Shown here piece after piece: positions 53,466 to 62,749 of a DNA stretch of 64,000 bases. The notes under the pieces were generated by a model. The model worked only from the letters and a program-made list of their open reading frames with translations. It was not told where the DNA came from and did no database searches. Made by a program: the position numbers and the translations under genes. The number at the start of each line of letters is the position of its first letter. Positions within the stretch are counted from its first letter, which is position 1. Source of the stretch: Heliopora coerulea. Its lineage: Eukaryota > Cnidaria > Anthozoa > Scleralcyonacea > Helioporidae. The stretch spans positions 1,116,001 to 1,180,000 of the forward strand of contig JASJOG010000035.1 of assembly GCA_030142905.1 (NCBI GenBank), read 5' to 3'.

Positions 53466-54030
53466 CCTGGTTTACACCGCAACATTAGGGACCTTAAGAT
53501 CTACGACGTATGCTTGAACGTCTTTTAAAATTTCGGCATTTGAAGAAACCACGGTTTATTGACCACCGTGCTGGATACTTGTGGTTTGTTTTATGACTCC
53601 TAAAACCCTCCAGTTCTCCTAAAACGACTGTACTCTCGGGTTGAATTCAATCTAAAGTAACGGCTTATTTTAATTCCGCAGCTGACGTCGTCCAGAAGAC
53701 CTGAAAATGGTGTCGATGACGTTGTATGAAAGAACGACAACTGTGTTGAGAATGCTCCGGAGAATAAAAATTATTCATTCTCTTTGTTTTGCATAAAGAA
53801 TTCTTTTGTTTCGAAGGACGTCGACGTTGACGTTGACGTCGTAAATCTTAAGATCCCTATTTAGGGCTCGGGACGACAAATTTCGAAGGGCTTGCCACCG
53901 GTAGATTTTCGGCAACGGTTTTCTGCTCCGTTTACATTGTGAAGATCACTGGTAGCGTGCCAAGAAATAGCGGCACCGAAAATTTCAGCCGTACCGTGAC
54001 CAAAATGTTACAGTGTAAACGGGTTTTGAA
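53466..54030. mobile_element. second CCGTAACATTTTGG-type MITE, interrupted by a nested element
   Basis: The left end CTGGTTTACACCGCAACATT (53467-53486) and right end CCAAAATGTTACAGTGTAAA (54001-54020) are inverse. The body (CCGGTAGATTTTCGGCAACG; GCCGTACCGTGACC) resembles 53151-53361. The left arm is split by the insertion 53488-53857. Confidence 0.5.
53488..53857. mobile_element. TA-flanked MITE nested in the preceding element
   Basis: 370 bp with ends GGGACCTTAAGATCTACGAC on the left and GTCGTAAATCTTAAGATCCC on the right, inverse with two mismatches. TA lies on both sides. A CATTCTCTTTGTTTTGCATA motif inside also occurs, diverged, near 42630 and 44205, suggesting further decayed copies. Confidence 0.65.
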
Positions 54031-54372
54031 ATTTACTTTCTGATACTACAGATCTGTTTGGGAAGCTCCATCAGACTCTCCAAATGTAGTTTTAACGGCT
54101 TTCTGAGCATTGGTGGCGTAGTTTCCAACCTCAAGTAGCGGGCATTGGAACTAACGAAACTTTCGCAAATGAAAAGGCCACCCTCACAAAGATGTTCTTT
54201 GATATCCCTATATTTGTCAAACAAAGAGACACCGTCCAACATAAAAAGAACCGTTTTCACCTTCTTAAAAATGTTGTGGCGCACGTTAACCTAATGCCCC
54301 GATTCCTGAGTACACCCGGCATATCACTTTGAAATCGAAAAGGCGATGCGTCTTAATTCTGGATGGCCCTAA

Positions 54373-54416
54373 AGGCCGTTTTCCATTACGGTCGCTTTGC
54401 CCGCGCGGGCGGAGCG
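54373..54416 (+). repeat. Harbinger left terminal inverted repeat
   Basis: Pairs with 57896-57939; the single difference is A versus G at position 13. Confidence 0.95.
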
Positions 54417-54608
54417 GACACTTTCGAGCATGCGCTGTAGAGTTATTGTGTAACAGTGTGCGGCTTCGCTTGGACGCCTCGTACACGCTTTGAAAGTTGA
54501 AAATTTTCAACTTTCATGGCGATGTCGCGCGCCCAAAGACACACGTGATTGGAGTCAACCAATCACATTGCTTTACAAAAGCAATGTTTTCGATCGAAGC
54601 TTGCTTCC

Positions 54609-56057
54609 ATGGAAAACATGGCGGAGTTCAGCAACTCATATCTTATGAACACGCAGCCGTTTCAACCTACATCAGGTCTGTTGTGGCGACCAGTTTCTAT
54701 AGAACAAGGGCAAGGCACAGCTCCAAGTCTTCCAACGCTAGCAACACCAAATTTGCCAGCATCACAACAGCAAAATTTCGAAGAAAAGGACGATGATGAT
54801 CAACTAGACGAACATTTCGTAGAAGAAGTTCATAAATACAGAATACTTTGGGACACATCAGCAAGAGGATACAAAGACACTATAAAAAAGAACCAAGCAT
54901 GGACAGAAATATCTCTCAAATTGAACAAAAGTGGTATGTACAACTTTGTTAATAGTTCATAAATTGATAAATATAGATGTAGATTTACAATTTTACATAA
55001 TAACAATAAGCAATCTTTATTCAGGGTACCTACTTCACAAGATAATATATGTAAACCTGTTAATAAGTTTTTGAATCTTTGGCTTTTGTGATACTAGGTC
55101 TTGGTGTATTTCCGTGATTACATGCAGCATTGACCATAATTCAGTGACAGTTACACAAGTACTGTTACAGTACATACAGTGTATGTGAAATTAAAATAAG
55201 TTATTTAAGAAATGAAGCTTAACACTGATTTAAAGTTAAGTGCTTACTAGTTGTAGTGACTTCTGCTTTAAAAAGAAAGTAGGTCTCAACAAAGGCAAAG
55301 TGACAGTGTAATATGGTGCACAATTGCATCAAGACAAAGGCATGCACCGTATTTGTGAGAGGAGTGCTGGAGTGTATTTTTGTTGAGTTTGCAAAATATT
55401 ATGTGTTGATATAAAATGGCTAAAAAAAGCCAAAAGTTAGAACAAAATAATGGTTATTCTTGCCATTTTTAGCTGACATTCTGAAGCGCAGATGGAAGAA
55501 TTTACGAGATGGTATGATGAGATGTCTGAAGAAAATAAAAGATGCCCAAAAATCAGGAACGGGTGCCTCCAAAACACCAACGTGCAAACTGTTTGACAAT
55601 CTACTTTTTCTTAAAGATTTTGTTTCTAATCGAGAAACGACTAGCAATATTTTTCTGTCAAATGAGAGTACTAATACTGACTCTGGCAGTATAAGTGATG
55701 AGAGTGCCCCACTTACACCTCCACCACTTACTTCAACACCACCACCTGATATGTGTGCTTCTAAAGGTGATCTTAACAAAAAGAAAGCAGATACTGTTAT
55801 GGATGTAATGACATCAAACACCAAAGCGTGTAATGAAAAAATCTGAGCGCCAGGATAAAATAGACTTGCTTCTTGTCAATGCATTATCAAAATCTGATGA
55901 ACAGAAACCTGGAACACAAGAGTCAAAAAGCAGCAATCGCCTGTTTTGTGATAGTATAGTCGAAATATTAGACAAGCTACCATCCAAGAAGAACAGGATG
56001 GCCAGGGTAGAAATACAACAAGTGTTAATGAAATATGAATTTGATGACAGCGAGTGA
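54609..56057 (+). pseudogene. Harbinger accessory MADF/BESS-type DNA-binding protein, apparently frameshifted
   Basis: In Harbinger elements a Myb/SANT- or MADF-like partner brings the transposase to the termini. Exon 1 54609-54933 (start MENMAEFSNSYLMNTQPF) contains VEEVHKYRILWDTSARGYKD and TIKKNQAWTEISLKLNKS, the first part of a MADF/Myb-like trihelical fold. After a 539-bp GT/AG intron, exon 2 from 55473 continues in frame with ADILKRRWKNLRDGMMRCLK, a hallmark of MADF proteins. The frame then stops at 55844, while the next frame carries KSERQDKIDLLLVNALSKSD and a BESS-like end (LFCDSIVEILDKLPSKKNRM) to 56057. A single extra base in the A6 run at 55837-55842 would explain this. It may be a real mutation, an assembly error, or two separate proteins. 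Confidence 0.75.
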
Positions 56058-56510
56058 AACAATTATAAGAGGATGGTTGTGTTTTGTACAATAATATTAC
56101 ATGATTTTACATTTTTGTTGGTTGTAAAAATTACATAAGATAAAAGGTTACTATATTTCCTCTATTAGTCCCATCCTTTATTCTAAACCTTCCTCTAAGG
56201 AAGTTTAACCTACTTATAATAAACATTTCTATTTCATGAAAATATAAATACACCCCTCCCTGCAACAAACCTCCTTACATATAAATGTACAACTGGTTTT
56301 TTTTTGATGATCCTTATTAAAATTAATAGGACCATTTGGATAATTTATAGTGGGGGAAATGCAGTATGTTTATAATGTGTTTGCAGTGAAAAGTTATCCT
56401 AACATTCAGATAAAGTAACAATTTTTTGTTAGTATTGTCATAAACACTGAAAGAAAAATGTCAATAACTGTTTGTAAATTTTCATCAAGCTTAGGTGTTC
56501 AAACACCATA

Positions 56511-57800
56511 TTAGTTTCTGTCAAAATTGTCAGATGTGCTTGTAACCATTGCCTGTTGCCAAGGAACAGAACCTGCATTTGAATTGAAATAATCTCGAAA
56601 ATTATCGCGTACATTTTTTGCATTAACAGAATAGTTATTGGATCCCATATTTCTGACATCCTGAAGACCAAGACAGTTGTTTTCTTGCCTCCTCCAAAGG
56701 CCCTCTCTTACATGCCCATCATGTTCTAGATCTACATAATCATGTGGACAGTAAGAGTTATTGTTGTCAGAATGTCTACCAGCCATTAAATAGTTGTGTA
56801 GGACAATGATAGCCTTTGTAGCTTCAACAGCTACCTCAACACCAGCAGTAATTGCGCGTCTAAACAATCTAAATCTTGATGTTGCTATCCCGAAAGCATT
56901 CTCAACAATTCGTCTTGCTCTTGAAAAACGATAGTTTGCAATTTTTTCAGGTAATCGAATTGTACCCCTCGGATAGGGTTTAACCATATATGTTCTTAAC
57001 GGGAACGCATCATCTCCAACAAAAACGTATGGAAAACGTTTGTTTGTCCCTGGCAGTGTTCTTTCTGGTGGTAAATTTAACATGTTGTTCTCCATTGCAA
57101 TGCCAAGGTTGCTGCTGGCAAAAACACTTCCATCACTGAGCCTGCCATAATCGCCAATGTCAACCATAATAAACTCATATTTTGAATTGACAACTGCCAT
57201 CAAAACTACACTGTGAAATTTTTTATAATTAAAAAACATGGAGCCTCCTCTTGGGGGGCATTGTATTATAACATGTTTCCCATCAATTGCACCCACGCAA
57301 TTTGGAAAGTTCCACCTAACTTCAAAACCATGAGCCAGTTCAATCCATCCATTAGCTGTTTGAGGAACATTGAAATACTTTTTAGCACAAAGGACTTCCC
57401 ATAACACTTGACATGTTTTTCTGACTACACGCCCAACAGTGGAATCGCTTAATCGATAACTTGCTGCGATAGTAATAAAAGTATCACCTGTGACTAAGTA
57501 CCTCAGTGTTACTGCAAGTCTTTCTTCTGGCCCAATGGCTTCTCGTCGGGTTTTCCAGCGAGTGATTCTTGGTGCGACTAAGCCAAGTAGCTCTTCAAAT
57601 TTACTTGGTGTCATTCGAAACATTTGAAAGAAACACTCATGGTCGAATAACATTGCCTCACGTACTAAAGTGTGACATCCCCTTTTTCTTTTTCTATCTA
57701 AATATATCTTCCTTATCCAAAATCGTTTTCTATATTTCTTTCTTTGGAACCGTCGTCTTAATAAAATCAGAATAAGTAGTCTTCTATTTAAAGCCGCCAT
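56511..57800 (-). CDS. PIF/Harbinger DDE transposase (HARBI1-like), 429 aa
   Basis: Intact single-exon transposase of the element. Residues 1-45 are very basic (RRRFQRKKYRKRFWIRK). Residues about 60-140 form a helical N-terminal part (MTPSKFEELLGLVAPRITRW; RLSDSTVGRVVRKTCQVLWE) typical of the family. The DDE_Tnp_4 nuclease follows: GAIDGKHV (Asp173), FIMVDIGDYGRLSDGSVF (Asp214), VFVGDDAFPL (Asp262/263) and RRIVENAFG (Glu300). Length and motif order match active Harbinger transposases. Start at the ATG 57798-57800, 96 bp inside the right TIR. Convergent to the MADF gene. Confidence 0.95.
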   Translation of the reverse strand: MAALNRRLLILILLRRRFQRKKYRKRFWIRKIYLDRKRKRGCHTLVREAMLFDHECFFQMFRMTPSKFEELLGLVAPRITRWKTRREAIGPEERLAVTLRYLVTGDTFITIAASYRLSDSTVGRVVRKTCQVLWEVLCAKKYFNVPQTANGWIELAHGFEVRWNFPNCVGAIDGKHVIIQCPPRGGSMFFNYKKFHSVVLMAVVNSKYEFIMVDIGDYGRLSDGSVFASSNLGIAMENNMLNLPPERTLPGTNKRFPYVFVGDDAFPLRTYMVKPYPRGTIRLPEKIANYRFSRARRIVENAFGIATSRFRLFRRAITAGVEVAVEATKAIIVLHNYLMAGRHSDNNNSYCPHDYVDLEHDGHVREGLWRRQENNCLGLQDVRNMGSNNYSVNAKNVRDNFRDYFNSNAGSVPWQQAMVTSTSDNFDRN

Positions 57801-57895
57801 CTTGGAATTAATTTTTAAACGAGCGCGCCAAAATCACTAATAATAAAATCAATGGAGATTGCATTCTGTACTCGCGTGCAATCTATGACCACGCT

Positions 57896-57939
57896 CGCTC
57901 CGCCCGCGCGGGCAAAGCGACCGTAACGGAAAACGGCCT
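57896..57939 (-). repeat. Harbinger right terminal inverted repeat
   Basis: Inverse of 54373-54416, followed directly by the TAA duplication. Confidence 0.95.
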
Positions 57940-58100
57940 TAATGGTAATCACTCGCAGCGGTGTGTCTTTTATTTGAGATCACTCTTTCACTGCTTCCAT
58001 TTGTCAAATTAAACTTCCGCCGGTAGCTTAAAGTCCAGTGTGTTTTCCGACGACTGAATCAAAGGGGCAATCAGCTAGCGCACATGTCAGAAAGTTTGTA

Positions 58101-58225
58101 AGGCTACGTTTACTTTATACTGGACGGGCTTTTGTGTCGGTGCAAAAAGCTCTCCGGTAGAGTGTAAACAGAACAGTTCTGTACTGTTTTAAAAAGTAAT
58201 CCGGTATAATGTAAACAGCGGACCT
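58101..58225. repeat. dispersed repeat related to the loop of the neighbouring foldback element
   Basis: Motifs ACTTTATACTGGACGGGC, CTCCGGTAGAGTGTAAAC and CCGGTATAATGTAAACAG recur in similar form at 58500-58590 (GGCCCGTCCGGTA; TGTCCGGTATAGTGTAAAAG). Probably another fragment of the same family. Confidence 0.4.
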
Positions 58226-58422
58226 GGAAAGGCAGAGTATAATCTGCCTCGAAGAGATTTGCGCATTCCTCAAGCACCCCAACGTGTTAAAAAATACGAT
58301 CAATTGCTGTGATTGTACTATGTAACCCAAAATTGTTCACAATAATCCGACAATAACAACACGCAAACACTCGCGTGACTCCATATTGAATGCAATCGAA
58401 GGCTCAAAGCGCCCCGAAATCC

Positions 58423-58682
58423 CATCCGATATGGAACATGGCACTTTCAAGAGTGCAGCGGAACAAATCGCTCTGTTCCAAAAATCGCTGCAAAAACAGC
58501 GTTCCAAGTATAAACGTACGGCCCGTCCGGTACTCCGGTATGGTTTCCGTGTTGCTACGGAAAGCTGTCCGGTATAGTGTAAAAGTAGCCTTACACTTGG
58601 AACGCTGTTTTCGGAGCGATTTTTGGAACAGAGCGACTTTGTTCCGCTCCACTCTTGAAAGTGGTACGTTCCGCATCGGATG
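58423..58682. mobile_element. foldback element with 86-bp arms
   Basis: The arms 58423-58508 and 58596-58682 are collinear inverse copies; both contain CTTTCAAGAGTG, CGCTCTGTTCCAAAAATCGC and ACAGCGTTCCAAG. They enclose an 87-bp loop. Overlapping frames on both strands reflect the palindrome. Confidence 0.65.
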
Positions 58683-58739
58683 GGTTTTCGGGTATTGTTG
58701 TTGAGTCACTTTGGGTTTATTGTGCAAAATTAACTAACC

Positions 58740-60190
58740 TACGTCAAACATGACTTAGTTGTGCTTACATCACAAGAATTCTAAATCGGATTAGCGCTAA
58801 ACTGGGCCTGCCCGAAACCAGTTTAGATTTGTGTTGTGTAAATTCATCTTACAACAGAGGCCTCAACCTTATTCAAGTCATTTTAATCAAGTACTCTCGA
58901 ACTTAACATCCGCATAAATTGATGATCGGACCATTTTTTTCGAACACAATTATCTTTTTCCATCCAATTTCGACGTAAGGAACTCATGTATCTGCTGAGC
59001 AGATATTGGTATTTAAGTAAATAAGGCTTTGTGAAAATAAGATTAGTTTAACAACACTATAAAAATTCTTTACATTTTTCAAAAACGTTCGAAAACACAC
59101 GGTTGGAATAGGGCGCGACCTCTCGAGCAGCTTAAACATATTCTAAATTGCAACAACGTTAATGTAATCTCGAGAACATTTTCCTCGCTACAGGCGTTCT
59201 TGGACGGTGCGTGTCGATAAAAGGTGTAAATGGTCCAGCCAGAGATTGATTTCAATCACTATTATGAGATCAGCAATAGATGACCGTTGAACTACGTGCA
59301 TTAACACGCAATCTGATCTTGGTTTGATCTATCTGAGCGTCGCGAAAAGCTCGAATTTGGACTTCTTGTTATTTATGTTAAGGGTCTGTAACGGGACGCA
59401 GAAACTAAACTTAATTCAAACTTAAAACACGTTTTAAGTCGGTTTTTGAACTTGTGAACTTTTTGTTCTCTCGAGGGTTTAAGTTCTATCATCCAAAGAA
59501 ACCTATCTACACAAAAGAGCTTTTCAAAAGCTGGTGGGGACTATATATACAAACCCTGAAATAGCTGGAATTGTACATACAATTCCTGACAACAATTAAT
59601 CTAAGAAGGAACACAGCCTGACAACATGTTTTATACTTCTCAAAACAAAAACAAATCATGCCACTAGACATTTCTCGAAGGAAACCTCCTCGAACGTCGG
59701 CTTAAAGCCAGATACATTTCTCGGGTCATTTGGCCCCCTGGGATTTATCTGGCTTAAAAAACCTCCATTGTTGGCATTTATCCTATACTTACAACTGTGT
59801 GTAATCAACACTAATCTGCTAACATTATAAGCTAAATGAACTAAATTCATTTTGATGGAATGCGATATGGGTGATGGCTTCTCACTAGAAGAAGTAGGTA
59901 GATTTACTTGCCTCGGTTTAGTTCTGAAAGAAGCATCATACAGGGGCAGATAATATTGATTATTTACGAAAAACAGACCAACAAGAAGTTGGGTATATTA
60001 AACTGTGCTGAAAATCATCAGTATTTAATGTTACGGTTTTACTGTCGCAAACTTGTGCGATTTAACGGGATAAAAATTTTAAGGGTATTGTGTTCATCCG
60101 TTTACAGACAAACTTCTACTCTTGACGAGATAAATCGTTTGGCGTTAACCTGAGTAAAAATAGTGGAGTACGACTTTCCTTCGTTCTCAG
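58740..60190. other. intergenic, no gene recognised
   Basis: AT-rich with short frames only. A small palindrome GGCTTAAAGCCAGATA / TATCTGGCTTAAA lies at about 59698-59755. Confidence 0.45.
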
Positions 60191-60211
60191 ATGACAACAT
60201 GTTGTTATGTT

Positions 60212-60355
60212 ATCGAAGAACAAAGATAAGAGCCCAGCTCAAAATTCGGAAGTGCAACATGTTAAACTGAAATGTCGTCTTAACATGTTGCACTTTAGAA
60301 TCTTGAGCTGAGCTCTAATCCTTTGATTGCGTTTTCCGCCCGGAAAATCTATAGC
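60212..60355 (-). mobile_element. snapback element with 14-bp direct repeats, member 2
   Basis: Bracketed by CATGTTGTTATGTT (60198-60211 and 60356-60369). On the minus strand the head reads GCTATAGATTTTCCGGGCGG followed by AAAACGC, shared with the element at 62467. It is followed by a hairpin with 37-bp arms 60229-60265 and 60280-60316 (GAGCCCAGCTCA; GTGCAACATGTTAA) and a 14-nt loop. Confidence 0.65.
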
Positions 60356-60369
60356 CATGTTGTTATGTT

Positions 60370-62450
60370 CTGGAAATTCATGTTGACAGTCTTGGTAGGG
60401 ATCACTTCGTCACCTAAATGCTGATAGCATGTCTTGGGATGATTAACTGTATCTGCACGAGCTGATAAGTACCTGTGAAATAATGTCAAGCTTACATAAT
60501 CCTCGAATTACGCCTTTAAAGTCGTTAATCAGCGAAGCTACAGCTGTGATAGTGTCCTGTTAGTTGACGATAGCAAGGAATCGGTGAATACGGAGCCATG
60601 ACGAAGTTTTACGTTTTAATTCGATGTCCTCAGTTTTGATACAACTCGAATGAGGAGATTCAAATTTATTTCCGCATGCTAATGAGCTTCAGTGGAAGAC
60701 ATTTCGTGTTGGATGGGTTGAATCATTAGCTAATGAAAAACATTTTAGGTTAAGAAAACAGCATGATGGAGATATTTCTAACACTAATACCCATTCGAAA
60801 CGAATGCAGTTAGCGTTATCCAAATATGTCAAATCTACTAGTTTGATAAAAACCAAAACACACAAGAACGGCAATGACCGTATCTCCTTCCATAAGGACT
60901 TCAAGCAATAGCAATTACGGAAAGAAAAAAAAAACTTTCATATGTTTTGTAAACACTTTTTACAATCCTTATAATATAAACACAATAATACATGGACTTT
61001 TGAAGATATGGCACTTATCTTCTCGTGTTCAATTTTGATCTGCTACTCGTGGCAGATCTAACTGAACACTCGGAGATAAATTCCATATCTCCACGCGCCC
61101 TTGTATCATTCTCTAGATCTCCGCTTCGAAAATAGGACTGTGTAAACAGTTTTAAGGCGTGGCTACACCGACCTTCGTCACCATCACTGATCCTTGGCGG
61201 TGAAACCGTTGCCAAGGACAGCACAAGGAAGATTCAGAAACAAACAAACGATAACCGATAACGATACTACGATATTATCCGCGCGGTCATATCTCAACGA
61301 TAAAATCAATTCGATCGTCAATGTGGCAGCAGGAAAAACATCGCCACACTTCCATTGTGTTAGCGCTAAGCGATCATGAGCTCACGGACGCCGAGGCTAA
61401 ATCCCGCCCACATGATAGATTTCGAATGATAAGAAGAGCTGCTCTTTTTGTTGCTATTAAAGCGAAGGCAGCGGAGAAAAAAGAAAAACAGACGCACTTG
61501 GGTTCATGGTATAAACAGACAGCGGCTTTTGCTGTGCAAATGTCACACTTCAGTATGAGAACTAACTTCATATGAAGATAAATTCTGTGAGTATTTTAGA
61601 ACGTTAAAGTCTCTTGGAAAATGATGCAAAGAAACAATGGACGCAGTTTATCGGCGGCCTAGCAAACCACAGTTTTGATTGGCTAAAAAATATATCGTTA
61701 TCGTCTAGAGTGAAAAAAATAATTCCGGTGGGCGACTTTATAATCGTTATCGTTAATGTGCAGTGTGACCGCTAACAGACATTTTATTGGTGAACGATTT
61801 GTTTTTTTCGTTATCTTAAAAGGACACAAAGAACGATTGACAGATTTCATACAGCCCGGTGCTAAAAGGACCAAGATTTTTCCTTCCCAATAAATACTTT
61901 CCACTTTGTTAGCACTAAACCAACGTCATGTCAATGTCACGCTAAAAGTTTTTCATCCTGAACTAAAAAGACCCAAAACAACTTCCGTATGGAATTATCC
62001 GTCAAGGCTATTTTTTCATATGAAATAATATAGAACGATAAACCAGAGTAAGGTTGAAAAACTTCATAGGTTCAGTGGGGCCAAACAGTATCTATAGGAG
62101 CTGATATCTTTGCTGTAATAAACAATCTGTTGTCCATTACGCGTGTCTGTCCCCAATGGCTATGGTCCTAATGTGAAATGGTGGCACATGTACAAGTTTA
62201 ATATTCAACTCTTTTGTAGATCGCTTGAGTTGTAATTATCAAACTCAATTTTGTCGAGAGCAAAGGCAGCGTGAATGAGGGGGCAAGGGGGCATTTACCC
62301 CCCAGGATTTTGGCAACAGTTGCCCTTTTTATCATACACTTAATCTTACAGATTTAAAAGTATGGGTAAAACGTCTGGGTGCAATGTGCCCTTTTAGAAG
62401 ACAGCCTGAAACTACACACAGCTAGCCTCAAGAAAGAATGTAAATGTGTC
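60370..62450. other. intergenic, no gene recognised
   Basis: Short frames only. CGTTATCG/CGATAACG motifs recur around 61240-61275 and 61690-61755, possibly a decayed repeat. No transposon ends were resolved. Confidence 0.4.
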
Positions 62451-62466
62451 AACATTGTATTAACCA

Positions 62467-62735
62467 GTTAAAATCGTGGCTATTGATTTTCCGGGCGGAA
62501 AACGTAGACGTAATATAAAAATGAGAGCCCAGCTCATGATTTTTATGTGGAGAGGCATAATGACAGAAATAGAACACAAAGTATTTAAAACAACTTTACT
62601 AACGTTTCGTTGCGGACGTACAACATCAACACATCCGCAATGAAACATTAGTAAAGTTGTTTTAAATACTTTGTGTTCTATTTCTGTCATTATGCCTCTC
62701 CACATAAAAATCATGAGCTGGGCTCTCATTTTTAT
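62467..62735 (+). mobile_element. snapback element with 13-bp direct repeats, member 1
   Basis: Bracketed by ATTGTATTAACCA (62454-62466 and 62736-62748). The head is GTTAAAATCGTGGCTATTGA then TTTTCCGGGCGGAAAACG. It is followed by a very long hairpin, arms 62512-62620 and 62630-62738, nearly perfect over about 90 bp (GAGAGCCCAGCTCATGATTT at the base), with a loop of about 10 nt. The last 3 bases of the arm overlap the repeat. Confidence 0.75.
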
Positions 62736-62749
62736 ATTGTATTAACCAA

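Larger units (their letters stand above)
54373..57939. mobile_element. complete PIF/Harbinger DNA transposon
   Basis: 3567 bp bounded by the 3-bp duplication TAA (54370-54372 and 57940-57942). Terminal inverted repeats of 44 bp (54373-54416 and 57896-57939) differ at one position. They begin AGGCCGTTTTCC and contain the palindrome GCCCGCGCGGGC. Inside are two convergent genes typical of the superfamily: a MADF-type DNA-binding gene on the plus strand and a DDE transposase on the minus strand. The near-identical ends and uninterrupted transposase suggest a young insertion. Confidence 0.95.

Noticed and set aside
54033..54284. Minus-strand 83-codon frame beside the Harbinger element
   Set aside because: No domain, lies outside the transposon ends, and partly overlaps MITE sequence.
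58390..58727. Similar proteins predicted on both strands
   Set aside because: The two frames are mirror images created by the 86-bp inverted repeat, not genes.
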